From IMG/VR virus record IMGVR_UViG_3300018059_000011, positions 20,544 through 84,543 of that record: a DNA stretch of 64,000 nucleotides; one strand, written 5' to 3'. The notes beneath the pieces were generated by a model, which did no database searches, was not told the DNA's origin, and saw only the letters and a program-made list of their open reading frames with translations. This DNA comes from a virus. Position numbers and translations under genes: made by a program. Shown here in pieces: positions 35,695-43,364 of this stretch. Each line of letters opens with the position of its first letter. The stretch's first letter is position 1.

Positions 35695-36581
35695 GATGAC
35701 ATATCCTCCGGTGATCTCCAACCAAGGAACTGGCACATGCGGGGATGGTCATAGCCACCGACCGCAAGGTATTGGAATTTGGCGAAGCGGCCAATGACGT
35801 TTTCCCGGTCGTTCCAGATCGCTTCGCGGTCGGCGTGAGTGAAGCCGCCTCCGATCTCGAATGTGCCGGGCCACTTTGGGTTCTTGCATACGAGCGTGCC
35901 CATGCGCTCGCGCGCGACCTTACCGGCCTTCGCCGACGACCGCTTTGCGCGGCCACGCTCATCGCGTGTCTTCTCGTTCGTGTTCTCGAACTCCTGGGTG
36001 ATGGCGACGACCTCGCCCTCATCGTCTTCCCACGGCTTCACTTTCAACAGGAACGCTTCCTTGAGCGTTGACCGTCCGAACTTGTACGGGGCATCGCCGC
36101 GTCGGAGGATCAAGCCCTCGTGACCGGCGGCCAGCGCCACGCCGAACAGGCTCTTGACTTCTTGCTGATTCCTGACAACGTGCTGGGCAATGATCTCGAC
36201 CCAATCGGGGAGTCCAGTCGGTATCAAGAAGTAGCGGTCATCGTATGTGCCTCTGACGAGGTAGTTGTCGAAGACGAAGAACCGAATCGTGGGTGCGCCA
36301 TCGTGTGACATCACCGCAGAGGTCGTGGCCCGGAAATTCACGAAGCCATCGGTCACGACCCCGATTTCGCCGTCGAGTCCGTGGGGCAACGAGGACAGCA
36401 GCGAGTGAACGTGCCGATTGGGGATCGGCTTCAGCGAACGTGTCCGTGGGCCGTCCGGTGTTACCACAGCGCGGATGCCGTCCATCTTGTAGGACGCCAG
36501 CAACGGATACGTGAGCGCCGAGAGATCGGCGGCGTCCACGGCCAGCATCGGCTCGAAGGGCCTGTCCACCGCCTTAGCCAT
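35691..36581 (-). CDS. ATP-dependent DNA ligase
   Basis: A 296-aa protein with the nucleotidyltransferase motifs in order: motif I KMDGIR with the adenylated Lys at K32, motif III DGEIG, motif IIIa-like FFVFDNYL, motif IV HEGLILR and motif V LLKVKPW. A C-terminal OB-like domain contains MGTLVCKNP and GGFTHADREAIW. Size and layout resemble small phage ligases. It seals nicks during phage replication and repair. Stop overlaps the GNAT start. Confidence 0.9.
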   Translation of the reverse strand: MAKAVDRPFEPMLAVDAADLSALTYPLLASYKMDGIRAVVTPDGPRTRSLKPIPNRHVHSLLSSLPHGLDGEIGVVTDGFVNFRATTSAVMSHDGAPTIRFFVFDNYLVRGTYDDRYFLIPTGLPDWVEIIAQHVVRNQQEVKSLFGVALAAGHEGLILRRGDAPYKFGRSTLKEAFLLKVKPWEDDEGEVVAITQEFENTNEKTRDERGRAKRSSAKAGKVARERMGTLVCKNPKWPGTFEIGGGFTHADREAIWNDRENVIGRFAKFQYLAVGGYDHPRMCQFLGWRSPEDMSS

Positions 36582-36873
36582 GTTCCGCGACCTCGGCCAT
36601 CTCGATCATGGATTGGAAGCGTGCGAGCGCGCGTTTGAAGTCTCCGAACTCTTTCTCAACGTCGGGAGCCACGCGCAGCAGCCAGTCGATGTTGCGTTCC
36701 TGCTGTGCCTTTGGCAACAGCGGATTGACTTCCTCCGGCCCGAAGCGAAGGGTCTTGGCCGCCGCCTGGACAATGACGCCGAGGGCGATCACGGTCTCAC
36801 CGGCCTCCTCGATCACATGCGCGAGGAATTGCTCGGGCGTCTTCTGCTTGGAAAGAAACTCGTCGTGTGCCAT
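36574..36873 (-). CDS. MazG-like NTP pyrophosphohydrolase (putative)
   Basis: A 99-aa all-helical protein. The helix FLAHVIEEAGETVIALG has the E-E-x-x-E spacing of the metal-binding site of all-α NTP pyrophosphatases; a second acidic helix follows near EVEKEFGDF-like VEKEFGDFKRAL. It could hydrolyse dNTPs or alarmones. The second half of the usual motif is weak. It overlaps the ligase start by 8 nt. Confidence 0.5.
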   Translation of the reverse strand: MAHDEFLSKQKTPEQFLAHVIEEAGETVIALGVIVQAAAKTLRFGPEEVNPLLPKAQQERNIDWLLRVAPDVEKEFGDFKRALARFQSMIEMAEVAEHG

Positions 36874-36876
36874 TTC

Positions 36877-37200
36877 CTACCCCATTGGATTGAGAGATTC
36901 GTGCCGGGAAAGTTCTGTGATGCCATCGCTGTTGATGGCGTATCCTCGCGATGTGGACCACGCCCAACCCTTCTTCACAAGGCGCTGGCCCATCGCCCCG
37001 CCGATGCGACCAAGGCCCTGCGCTGACATCCCATAGCCGTTGCGCTTGAGGCCGCCGGTAACCGCGTGGCCGAGCGCCGCCGGGTAGACCTCGCCGTAGT
37101 GCTGACCGAGGATGCGAATGTACCGGGCGCCGTAGTCGCGTTCGAGCGCGCGATGCAGACACCGGAGGGCGGCGATCTGTTTGGGTGTCGTCGTTGTCAT
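36877..37200 (-). CDS. Hypothetical early protein
   Basis: A 107-aa protein from ATG 37200 (ATGA overlap with the upstream stop). It has a helical N-terminus (PKQIAALRCLHRALERDYGARY) and a basic Gly-rich middle (GGLKRNGYGMSAQGLGRIGG), like a small winged-helix or DNA-contacting protein, but no family is recognised. Confidence 0.6.
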   Translation of the reverse strand: MTTTTPKQIAALRCLHRALERDYGARYIRILGQHYGEVYPAALGHAVTGGLKRNGYGMSAQGLGRIGGAMGQRLVKKGWAWSTSRGYAINSDGITELSRHESLNPMG

Positions 37201-37460
37201 CCTTCGATGGCCTTTTCGTCCACGTATCGGGCGTAGCACCATGCTGTAGGATTGTCGGGGTCGTGCGATGTAGGCCAATCCCGATAGATCGCAAGGGCGT
37301 TGCCGGACTCGTCGTAGAGGATTGGATAGACATCGCCGTCACGACGCATAGCGTGATGGAGATGACAGGCGACTACGCGGCCATCGTCATATCTGACGTA
37401 GAGAAGCGTCTCGGTGGGCGGATGGATGTCGTTGAACTCGTGCCAGTTTCGTTCGCTCAT
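37197..37460 (-). CDS. Hypothetical early protein
   Basis: An 87-aa acidic protein, ATG 37460, overlapping both neighbours by 4 nt. Trp/Tyr-rich strands (TLLYVRYDDGRVVACHLHHA, TAWCYARYVD) suggest a compact β-domain. Function unknown. Confidence 0.6.
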   Translation of the reverse strand: MSERNWHEFNDIHPPTETLLYVRYDDGRVVACHLHHAMRRDGDVYPILYDESGNALAIYRDWPTSHDPDNPTAWCYARYVDEKAIEG

Positions 37461-37951
37461 GATCTTGTGTCCTTGTTCACGTCCCAGAAGCGCACTTTCT
37501 TCATCTTGGAGATCGTGGAGTAGCCTTCGGAGACGGCATGGTGTCTACCGTAATCATGACAGACGATCCGGCGCTCGAAGACGCCGTAGTTCTGGTATTT
37601 GAAATCGTTGAGGAAACGCGGGGCGGCGACCGGCAACTTCGTGGTGCCGGGGATGATCGGTGTCGTCCGCTTCATCAGCAGCACCGAGCCGTTCTCGGAG
37701 ATGTTGACGCACGGTGCCAGCCACGACGCCATCTTGGTGTCGCGAAGCTGGTCCCAGAGTTCCCACTCGGCCACGTTCTGAAAGCTGTGCGAGGCTCGCT
37801 CGATCTTGACGACCAGGGACTTGTCGAGCTTGCACGCGAATACGTCGCGACCGATTCCATAGCCGAGCTTCTCGCCGACCATCAGATCGAAGAACTCGCG
37901 TGAGATCGCGCTGGTGAAATAGACTTGGCGGACTTCAGAATCACGGGCCAT
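37457..37951 (-). CDS. Protein-kinase-like protein (reduced fold)
   Basis: A 164-aa protein from ATG 37951. It looks like a shortened kinase: glycine loop GYGIGRDVF (about residues 30-38), β3 Lys in LVVKIE, an αC-like Glu in NVAEWELW, a hinge-like VLLMKRTTP, and near the end VCHDYG, which resembles a DFG-type metal motif. A classical HRD loop is not evident. It may phosphorylate or bind host proteins, or be a pseudokinase. Relatives occur in phages of Gram-negative hosts. Confidence 0.5.
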   Translation of the reverse strand: MARDSEVRQVYFTSAISREFFDLMVGEKLGYGIGRDVFACKLDKSLVVKIERASHSFQNVAEWELWDQLRDTKMASWLAPCVNISENGSVLLMKRTTPIIPGTTKLPVAAPRFLNDFKYQNYGVFERRIVCHDYGRHHAVSEGYSTISKMKKVRFWDVNKDTRS

Positions 37952-38210
37952 CACAAATCTCCACGTAGATGTCGCCGTGGCAAGCGACATCGTGATCGGG
38001 TTCTTTACAGACACAGCCCAGCGTCTTGCCGGTCAGGTCTCGGCGGATGCGCTTCTGAAACTCCAGGTCAGCGAGGACATCGGTTCTGTGTTTGGCGATG
38101 ACCTCCTCGCGGGTTCCGTGTTTGCCGATGACATACTTGTTGCCGTAGATGCTGGGCCGGGTGATTCTGGTATCGCAGGGTTCGTACTTGATGTTGACGA
38201 CCCGTGTCAT
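37941..38210 (-). CDS. DUF4326 family protein
   Basis: An 89-aa protein with the DUF4326 pattern: VVNIKYEPCDTRITRPSIYGN, GTREEVIAKHR, L-x-GK-x-LGCVC and ACHGD (Cys/His that may bind a metal). Biochemical role not established. It lies two genes from a NADAR protein, an association worth testing. Confidence 0.75.
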   Translation of the reverse strand: MTRVVNIKYEPCDTRITRPSIYGNKYVIGKHGTREEVIAKHRTDVLADLEFQKRIRRDLTGKTLGCVCKEPDHDVACHGDIYVEICDGP

Positions 38211-38656
38211 TTTTCGAGGATCGCTTTCGAGGCAGCAGCCTTCGTGACCATGAATCCGTAGAGTGGGCCAGAGAGCCGGTCGGCAATGGCCTTGAGATGC
38301 AAGCGCCGCTCGATGCGATTGTGGGTCAGCCCGAAGGTCATGTGCTCTTGCCGGTGCGCGAGCAATTCCTCATTGTATCGGAATTGGGGATTGGTGAGAT
38401 ACCAGTGCCACCATTTCTCCGGGCTCCAGTTCGGCTCGCTCGGGTCTCTTTCGCCGGGCAGACCCGTGAAGTATTCGGCGAGTTGCCGACGCGAATGAAT
38501 CTCTTCGTGCGCGACCAACTCTTTCGGAATTGAGACCCCGGTCGGATTGTGGATGGTGTCGCCATAGCAGAAGAGAACGCCGGGTTTACGGCAGGCGGCG
38601 CCGAAGACCTTCTCGATCTCGGCGATGTTCGGCGGCAGCGTCAACGCGATTTTCAT
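38207..38656 (-). CDS. Zincin-like protein with HExxH motif
   Basis: A 149-aa protein. H50-E51-E52-I53-H54 in ELVAHEEIHSRRQ forms a zinc-peptidase motif inside a helix, and a Glu in NEELLAHRQEHM downstream could be the third ligand. The N-terminus (GVLFCYGDTIHNPTG) supplies an edge strand, as in minimal metallopeptidases. Substrate unknown; could process host or phage proteins, or be an inactive binding protein. Confidence 0.5.
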   Translation of the reverse strand: MKIALTLPPNIAEIEKVFGAACRKPGVLFCYGDTIHNPTGVSIPKELVAHEEIHSRRQLAEYFTGLPGERDPSEPNWSPEKWWHWYLTNPQFRYNEELLAHRQEHMTFGLTHNRIERRLHLKAIADRLSGPLYGFMVTKAAASKAILEK

Positions 38657-38883
38657 GGACCCGTTCCAATCACGATAGGGTTGATGAAGGCTGTCTCCTC
38701 GTCGTTAAGTCCTTGGACCTCGACGGCGCACCATTGTAGGAAGCCCGATATGACCGCGAGCATTTTGCATCCTGACCACGGCTTAACGCATTCAGCCGGT
38801 GACCGCACCACGCGCATCTTGGAGAAATACTCCTGAGTGAAATAGCAGGGGCCGCCGACAGCAACGTCGTAGTACGATGTCAT
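38653..38883 (-). CDS. Hypothetical early protein
   Basis: A 76-aa protein from ATG 38883, preferred over longer readings because its start and stop overlap the flanking genes by 4 nt. Contains CVKPWSGCKMLAVISGFLQWC with three Cys. Function unknown. Confidence 0.55.
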   Translation of the reverse strand: MTSYYDVAVGGPCYFTQEYFSKMRVVRSPAECVKPWSGCKMLAVISGFLQWCAVEVQGLNDEETAFINPIVIGTGP

Positions 38884-39320
38884 CGAAGTTCGTCCCTGAT
38901 CTTCATGAGCATACGGCCCAGGTGATTGAAGCCGAGGCCGCCGCATTGTCCCCAGAAGGTGTCGCCCCAGTAGTTGCCTTCGACGATTTCACCGTCGATC
39001 TCCGCGAGCTTCGCCGCGAGTTCGGAGCCACGGGCGAACTTCTGCCTCAACAGCGCCTCCATCACCGGGAGCTTGATCGCGTCCCAGTCGCGGCGCAGGA
39101 TGAGCTTCTGGCCGCGTCTCTTGGCGTCTCCCGGTCTTGGGCACATTGCCAACGACGCGAACCAAACCCATTGATGCTCGTCCGTTGTCTTCGCCGCTTG
39201 ATAGGCGTGCTCGACGGTCGGGTAATCAAAATTGCCGACGCCACGAACTTGCGCCGGGTAGAAATTCGAGAGCCACCGGAACTTGCCGGTGAAACTCTTC
39301 ACTCCCCCGCTTTCTTGCAT
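38880..39320 (-). CDS. NADAR (YbiA-like) domain protein
   Basis: A 146-aa protein spanning a whole NADAR domain: FRWLSNFYPAQV, YPTVEHAYQAAKT, DAKRRGQKLILRRDWD, K-x-x-VMEALLRQKF, EGNYWGDTFWG and HLGRMLMKIR are all family signatures. NADAR proteins act on ADP-ribose-type substrates; members paired with DarT-type toxins remove ADP-ribose from guanine in DNA. In a phage this may counter such a host defence or salvage NAD-derived products. The latter is inference. Confidence 0.9.
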   Translation of the reverse strand: MQESGGVKSFTGKFRWLSNFYPAQVRGVGNFDYPTVEHAYQAAKTTDEHQWVWFASLAMCPRPGDAKRRGQKLILRRDWDAIKLPVMEALLRQKFARGSELAAKLAEIDGEIVEGNYWGDTFWGQCGGLGFNHLGRMLMKIRDELR

Positions 39321-39532
39321 CCCAAGCTCCTCAGAAGACGGCGCAGGCCGGAGCGCCGATTCAACAGGCCCCGATAGTCGGAGGGTGTCCCCGGATACGT
39401 CGAGTAGTAGGTCTTGAGCCCGACTTTGAAGTAGACAGCGGGGTGCTCAGCCCGATGCCCGAACTCGTAGGTGGTTATCCCGAACGAGATCAGTTCTTCG
39501 GCGAGCATCTTCTCGAAGTCACGGCGTTTCAA
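39299..39532 (-). CDS. Small conserved-type phage protein
   Basis: A 77-aa basic protein. TTG 39532 overlaps the upstream TGA and has GGAGAG upstream; ATG 39508 is an alternative. The core TTYEFGHRAEHPAVYF ... YPGTPSDYRGLLNRRS ... LRRLLRSLG recurs in small phage proteins of unknown function and resembles a dsRBD/HicA-like β-α-β size class. It overlaps the NADAR gene by 22 nt. Confidence 0.6.
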   Translation of the reverse strand: MKRRDFEKMLAEELISFGITTYEFGHRAEHPAVYFKVGLKTYYSTYPGTPSDYRGLLNRRSGLRRLLRSLGCKKAGE

Positions 39533-39831
39533 AGGAACTCTCCGTTCTCGTCCACGCGCTCGAAGTTCTTCAGGCTGAGAATGGCGAAGTCTTCGTGCAG
39601 GGCTTGCGGTGACAGCGCGCAGTGATTATCCCGCGAAGTGATGTAGCCGATGACGGCCCGGATGCGGCGGCCAGTGTAGCCGTCGTGGTCGGAGGTCTGT
39701 TCCATGAGCACAACGCCGTCACCGACCACGAAGTTGCGGTCGTCCGACCGCCTAAGATCGTGGGTCTTGGCGCCGGTCCAGATCGGATCGAATTGCTTGT
39801 GCGATGATTTCAAAAAATGTGTCGTGCTCAC
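39529..39831 (-). CDS. DUF3850 / ASCH-like protein
   Basis: A 100-aa protein from GTG 39831 (GTGA overlap). It shows the DUF3850 pattern: HFLKSSHKQFDPIWTGAKTHDLRRSDDRNFVVGDGVVLME, with the G-x-K-T-x-x-x-R core and a later YTGRRIRAVIGYI strand. The family has a PUA/ASCH-like fold associated with RNA or modified-base recognition. Confidence 0.75.
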   Translation of the reverse strand: MSTTHFLKSSHKQFDPIWTGAKTHDLRRSDDRNFVVGDGVVLMEQTSDHDGYTGRRIRAVIGYITSRDNHCALSPQALHEDFAILSLKNFERVDENGEFL

Positions 39832-40073
39832 AACCGCCCCCTCAAGAATGTCCGAAGCTCGGCGTCGAGCCGGATCACGGAATGATGTGCCGGGTCCATA
39901 TCCGAAGCCTTGGTGAACTCCGACAGGATGATGTCGCCATTGTCTCCGAGTTCAATCGACAGCGTGGCCTCGCCGATTGCCAACAGGTCTTTCCCGTTCT
40001 CAGCGTGGCCCGGCAGGACTACGCCTGGGGTCTTGCGCTCAAAGATGATGTTGTGGTCGATGTCGGCTACCAT
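39828..40073 (-). CDS. Hypothetical early protein
   Basis: An 81-aa β-rich protein from ATG 40073; start and stop overlap both neighbours. Contains VVLPGHAENGKDLLAIGEATLSIEL. Function unknown. Confidence 0.55.
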   Translation of the reverse strand: MVADIDHNIIFERKTPGVVLPGHAENGKDLLAIGEATLSIELGDNGDIILSEFTKASDMDPAHHSVIRLDAELRTFLRGRL

Positions 40074-40270
40074 CAGACCAACTCCTCCATGCCGCGCCAA
40101 AGCTTGTGGTCGTCCTCGTAGACGCGGAACCAATTCGGACTTTGCTCACCGCTGAACTCGGCGTTGAGGCTGTCCACAATCTTGGAGGCCAGCGGCTCGT
40201 CGATGTCCGTGCAGATCAGGTAGTCGGCCACGGTCTCGCGCGCGAAGTTGTCGGTCATCACGATCTTCAT
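40073..40270 (-). CDS. Small conserved-type phage protein
   Basis: A 65-aa acidic protein, MKIVMTDNFARE start, with C-terminal VYEDDHKLW. Proteins with this start and a DDYKL-like end are common in phage early regions; none has a role known to me. Confidence 0.6.
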   Translation of the reverse strand: MKIVMTDNFARETVADYLICTDIDEPLASKIVDSLNAEFSGEQSPNWFRVYEDDHKLWRGMEELV

Positions 40271-40758
40271 CTGTAGAACTTCTTCTGAATCCGCGCAGGC
40301 AGTTTCGTGTGGATACGGCCTTCGCCACGTTTAGGCCAGTAGCCCGGCACGCGGCGTTCGATGAACTCGACTTTCTCAATCAAGTCCGCCCGACTGCTGC
40401 TCTTGTGGCAGTAGTCGTGCAGGAATCCGTCGTCGCCCAGGACTTCTTGGATTGGGGAGACGCCGGAGGCGAGCGCGAGCATACCAAGGAAACAAAGCGC
40501 GTGCAAGACGATCAGTTCGTACTTGCGACGTTCCATGCGTTTCTTTTTCAGGATGGTGGACGCCCGCTCATAGGGAGCGGCCCGGCTTCCGCGTTCGCAA
40601 CGCACGCGCTCGCCGATGCCGCGTTTCTCGGCGATGTCGATGGCCTGCCGCTTCGATGTAGCCCAGATGTAGCCGCCGAAGACACCAGGGCGCATCGCCT
40701 GTTCCTTCTTGCCAATGGGCGCCCAGTTCGCTCGATAGTCTGTGATCCACCAAGCCAT
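40267..40758 (-). CDS. Hypothetical early protein, possible membrane segment
   Basis: A 163-aa protein. The first 70 residues look soluble (YIWATSKRQAIDIAEKRGIGERV). A basic KKKRMERRKYE stretch precedes a hydrophobic segment (LIVLHALCFLGMLALASGV), then a C-terminal domain with paired Cys/His (DYCHKSSS) and a basic end. Function unknown. Confidence 0.55.
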   Translation of the reverse strand: MAWWITDYRANWAPIGKKEQAMRPGVFGGYIWATSKRQAIDIAEKRGIGERVRCERGSRAAPYERASTILKKKRMERRKYELIVLHALCFLGMLALASGVSPIQEVLGDDGFLHDYCHKSSSRADLIEKVEFIERRVPGYWPKRGEGRIHTKLPARIQKKFYR

Positions 40759-40943
40759 CAGTTTTCTTCCAGTGCGTCTTGGTCGGCTTTCATCTGCGCC
40801 CTGAGTTTGACTTCGGATTTGAGACGGGCGAGCCGAAAGGTGTAGATAGTCTTGGCCGTGGACAAGATCGCGGTTATGGTCATGGCCGCTGCGACGATAG
40901 CAACGAGCCAGTCTGGGAAGTTGATGGCGAACTCGACGTGCAT
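40758..40943 (-). CDS. Single-pass membrane protein (61 aa)
   Basis: ATG 40943 is chosen by the ATGA overlap. One membrane segment (DWLVAIVAAAMTITAILSTA) is followed by a Lys/Arg-rich amphipathic helix. Small early membrane proteins of this kind may act in superinfection exclusion or host membrane remodelling; no direct evidence. Confidence 0.55.
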   Translation of the reverse strand: MHVEFAINFPDWLVAIVAAAMTITAILSTAKTIYTFRLARLKSEVKLRAQMKADQDALEEN

Positions 40944-41209
40944 CAGAGGCTCCCGAGGACGTTGACGACGGCGTTGGGGTAATCCCGCTTCAGGAGCTTC
41001 TCGGCGCGCACGGCCTGGGCCTCGTTCAAGATCATAGCCGTGCCTTCGTCCGGCGACAACGTGCAAGTCCGATGTGGCCGCAGCGGAGTTCCCATGCGAA
41101 TGCCGTTCGGGGTCTTCGCCTTGCGAGGTCGCCCAGGAGTATGCGTCACCTTGAAGCCGGTGACCCGCGAGTACGGACCCCCGTCTTTGCGATGGGCCAA
41201 GAACTTCAT
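40943..41209 (-). CDS. Hypothetical early protein
   Basis: An 88-aa basic protein from ATG 41209 (ATGA overlap). The first half is basic (VTHTPGRPRKAKTPNGIRMG) and the second contains an AEKLLKRDYPNAVVNV helix-strand. Function unknown. Confidence 0.5.
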   Translation of the reverse strand: MKFLAHRKDGGPYSRVTGFKVTHTPGRPRKAKTPNGIRMGTPLRPHRTCTLSPDEGTAMILNEAQAVRAEKLLKRDYPNAVVNVLGSL

Positions 41210-41625
41210 TTGGTGGGTGACTCCTCGTAGAATTGAGCGAGCTTGTTCACGATCAGGTCGAGCTTGTGATCGACCGGATGGGTGACGATGATCGGCGTCG
41301 CCCGCAGGCGCCGTTCCTTCTCGGCGAGGCACAAGGCCCCGGCCCGAATGAGATCGCGCTCAGGCGTCTTCGGTTTCCACCATTCGGGCGACCACGGCCA
41401 ACCCAGGGGAATGCCGTTGTCATCAACGGACAGCGGGATGACTTCGCCTTCGTAGACGAGGCCGCCCGCGTTCTGGTAGTAGATGATCGCGGCCCGCAGC
41501 ATCTCACTGCCGTCGTGGGCATCATCGTGCTCTGCGGTCCAGCCCTCGACGGCGATCTGGCGCTTTCTCTCGGTGATGAGCGCGGCGAATGCTTTGACCC
41601 TGGCTTCGGCGGCAGCGGTTCTCAT
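41206..41625 (-). CDS. Conserved-type phage protein
   Basis: A 139-aa protein from ATG 41625. It contains the segment ERKRQIAVEGWTAEHDDAH...EMLRAAIIYY, widespread in phage early proteins, then WPWSPEWWKPKTPERDLIRAGALCLAE. Helical acidic EHDD residues could bind metal, recalling all-α pyrophosphatases, but the function is not established. Confidence 0.65.
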   Translation of the reverse strand: MRTAAAEARVKAFAALITERKRQIAVEGWTAEHDDAHDGSEMLRAAIIYYQNAGGLVYEGEVIPLSVDDNGIPLGWPWSPEWWKPKTPERDLIRAGALCLAEKERRLRATPIIVTHPVDHKLDLIVNKLAQFYEESPTK

Positions 41626-41942
41626 TTGCCCTCCCAGAACAAAACCCAGTCCCGAGGGACTGAGCACCAAAGATAGTCCGGCGTCATTTCCCCTTGGAAA
41701 TTGAAGATCAGCTTGTTCGTCTGGTCGTAGAGGATCAGCGCCTTTGCGGGGCCGAGACCGTATTCCTTCAAGTACCCGGCGACGATGAAGTCGGACATCG
41801 GAAACAGGTTGTGCTTGTCCTTGAAGAGAATGGGCTCTCCGGTCGGCGGCATCTCGTCCTTGAACGTGCGCCAAACGAAAGGCCCGCGACGTACTGGCGG
41901 GGTCACGATCCGGGGGCCGTCTGGCCGATGTTGTTTGCTCAT
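41622..41942 (-). CDS. Hypothetical early protein
   Basis: A 106-aa protein with aromatic strands (GPFVWRTFKDEMPPTGEPILFKD, YLWCSVPRDWVLFWEG). Its WRTF-DEMP-x-GEPILF opening resembles a DUF551-type small phage domain. Function unknown. Confidence 0.55.
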   Translation of the reverse strand: MSKQHRPDGPRIVTPPVRRGPFVWRTFKDEMPPTGEPILFKDKHNLFPMSDFIVAGYLKEYGLGPAKALILYDQTNKLIFNFQGEMTPDYLWCSVPRDWVLFWEGK

Positions 41943-42265
41943 GCTTCTTTCCTCAAAACTTTGCCTCGCAGGAATCCGCCCTTGCGAACTTCCTTCTCGC
42001 GGCGCTGATGTTCGATCTCGGACCAGGGCACAGCATTCAGCGTTGCCAAGTCCATCAACACTTGGAGAGCGTCCGCATATTCCACGGGGTCGGTCATCGA
42101 CTCGCGGATTTCCTCGGCCTCTTCGTGGAGCTTGCCGATGAGAAGCAGTGGCACCATGTTCGCGGCCACGGGTGGCTCCACGTCATAGGAATTGCCGGTC
42201 CTGGCAACGTAGGCGGCGTGGCCCGGATCGTCCTCCGGCCCCAGGAGATCGCGGATGACTTTCAT
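41939..42265 (-). CDS. MazG-like / PRA-PH-like NTP pyrophosphohydrolase
   Basis: A 108-aa protein from ATG 42265. The all-α NTP-PPase pattern is clear: LLIGKLHEEAEEIRE (E-E-x-x-E), then VEYADALQVLMDL (E-x-x-D), and the terminal KEVRKGGFLRGKVL loop typical of small phage members often annotated as phosphoribosyl-ATP pyrophosphohydrolase. It probably hydrolyses (d)NTPs or related nucleotides. One of three such proteins in this block. Confidence 0.75.
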   Translation of the reverse strand: MKVIRDLLGPEDDPGHAAYVARTGNSYDVEPPVAANMVPLLLIGKLHEEAEEIRESMTDPVEYADALQVLMDLATLNAVPWSEIEHQRREKEVRKGGFLRGKVLRKEA

Positions 42266-42269
42266 CTTC

Positions 42270-42524
42270 TTAGTTCCCACTTGCGGTCTTCCTTCCGATG
42301 GCATACTTGCGGGCGACGGCGTAGGCCCCGAGCGCGAACCACGCGCACTGAAGTACAAAGCTGGCGTAGGCTTGATGCGCGTAGACGTTGGCGCCGACGA
42401 GCACGGCACCGACGATGTTGGCAGCGTTCGACCAGTAGGACGTGCCCGCCAGCTTTCCCGTGGATACGAGATAGTACGCCACGAGGACGACGGCGATGCC
42501 GGTGTAACCGAGGACTTCGATCAT
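42270..42524 (-). CDS. CBU_0592-like membrane protein
   Basis: An 84-aa protein with three predicted membrane segments (IEVLGYTGIAVVLVAYYLV, SNAANIVGAVLVGANVYA and FVLQCAWFALGAYAVA). YYLVSTGKL...Y...N and the final helix match CBU_0592-type proteins of unknown transport or sensing role. The next gene upstream is also a multi-pass membrane protein. Confidence 0.6.
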   Translation of the reverse strand: MIEVLGYTGIAVVLVAYYLVSTGKLAGTSYWSNAANIVGAVLVGANVYAHQAYASFVLQCAWFALGAYAVARKYAIGRKTASGN

Positions 42525-42865
42525 CCGCCGTATTGCTCCACTTTGGATCGTTCGAGATCGGTGAGCCCATCCTCGCCCTTGATGGTGTTGTCCACCAGTT
42601 TAGCCGGGCGCGGGAAATAATGATACCAGCCGATGACAGTCCACGAGCATGTTTCGAGGCCGCCAAAAAAGAACGGCCAGTGGACTCCGAACTTTGCGAA
42701 CAGCCACCCGAAGTAAGTCACGCACGCGAACCAGAACAAGGCGATGGTTTGGGCCGGGACTTCAACGGCGTTGCCGGTTCTGAGCGCTTTATATACTGAC
42801 GGAAATGCGGCGATGCCGAACAACGCCCCACCGAGTCCGCCGAGAAGATCAATGTCGAAGTTCAT
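42521..42865 (-). CDS. PQ-loop/SemiSWEET-like membrane protein (putative)
   Basis: A 114-aa protein with three hydrophobic segments. LFGIAAFPSVYKALRTGNA resembles the PQ-loop of half-transporters, where a Pro-containing helix 1 ends before a K-x-x-x-T/S segment, although the exact Pro-Gln pair is replaced. It overlaps the CBU_0592-like gene by ATGA, so the two may form one complex. A solute or metabolite channel is conceivable. Confidence 0.45.
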   Translation of the reverse strand: MNFDIDLLGGLGGALFGIAAFPSVYKALRTGNAVEVPAQTIALFWFACVTYFGWLFAKFGVHWPFFFGGLETCSWTVIGWYHYFPRPAKLVDNTIKGEDGLTDLERSKVEQYGG

Positions 42866-43143
42866 GGTCGTGCTCCCCAGTGCATGATGCCGTTAGCGGC
42901 GTTGTTCGAGTAGAAGTGAATCCGATTGTCGGCATCGACTTCGAGATGGTGATACTTGAAGACAACGAACTGTGCCGGTGCGTAATTCTGCGGGCTTCCA
43001 GTGCCCCCGAAATAGTGGTGGCCTCCGACTTTGAAGGCGAGCAATCGCTCTTGCTTGTTCCAAGCGCAGAACGTGAGCTTGCCCCAGGAGACGCCGATGA
43101 TCTCCATGCGACGGTCATTGTGGAGGACGATCTCGGTCTGCAT
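42862..43143 (-). CDS. Hypothetical early protein
   Basis: A 93-aa β-rich protein from ATG 43143 (1-nt and 4-nt overlaps with neighbours). Contains WGKLTFCAWNKQERLLAFKV and VVFKYHHLEVDADNRIHFYS. Function unknown. Confidence 0.55.
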   Translation of the reverse strand: MQTEIVLHNDRRMEIIGVSWGKLTFCAWNKQERLLAFKVGGHHYFGGTGSPQNYAPAQFVVFKYHHLEVDADNRIHFYSNNAANGIMHWGARP

Positions 43144-43364
43144 CAGCGGTTCACCTTGCCGAGTACCGCGTGATCGGGACACAGATGGCTGACCAAATAG
43201 TATTCGCCTTGCTTTGGGTCATGCACGAGGCCCGAGATAACTTTCCACTGCTTGCGCGTGATGATGTCATTGGCCTCTTCTTGGGACCGCGCATAGACAG
43301 TGACCTCGACGCAACAGCCACGGGCCTCATCGCAACCGATTGTGAAGGGAAGCTTGAACGCCAT
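43143..43364 (-). CDS. Hypothetical early protein
   Basis: A 73-aa protein with CDEARGCCVEVTVYARSQEE and a C-terminal HLCPDH; four Cys could bind a metal. Function unknown. Confidence 0.55.
   Translation of the reverse strand: MAFKLPFTIGCDEARGCCVEVTVYARSQEEANDIITRKQWKVISGLVHDPKQGEYYLVSHLCPDHAVLGKVNR

Noticed and set aside
34852-35754. A 300-codon rightward frame in the convergence zone
   Set aside because: It has no RBS, runs over repeats and antisense to the GNAT gene, and lacks domain-like composition.
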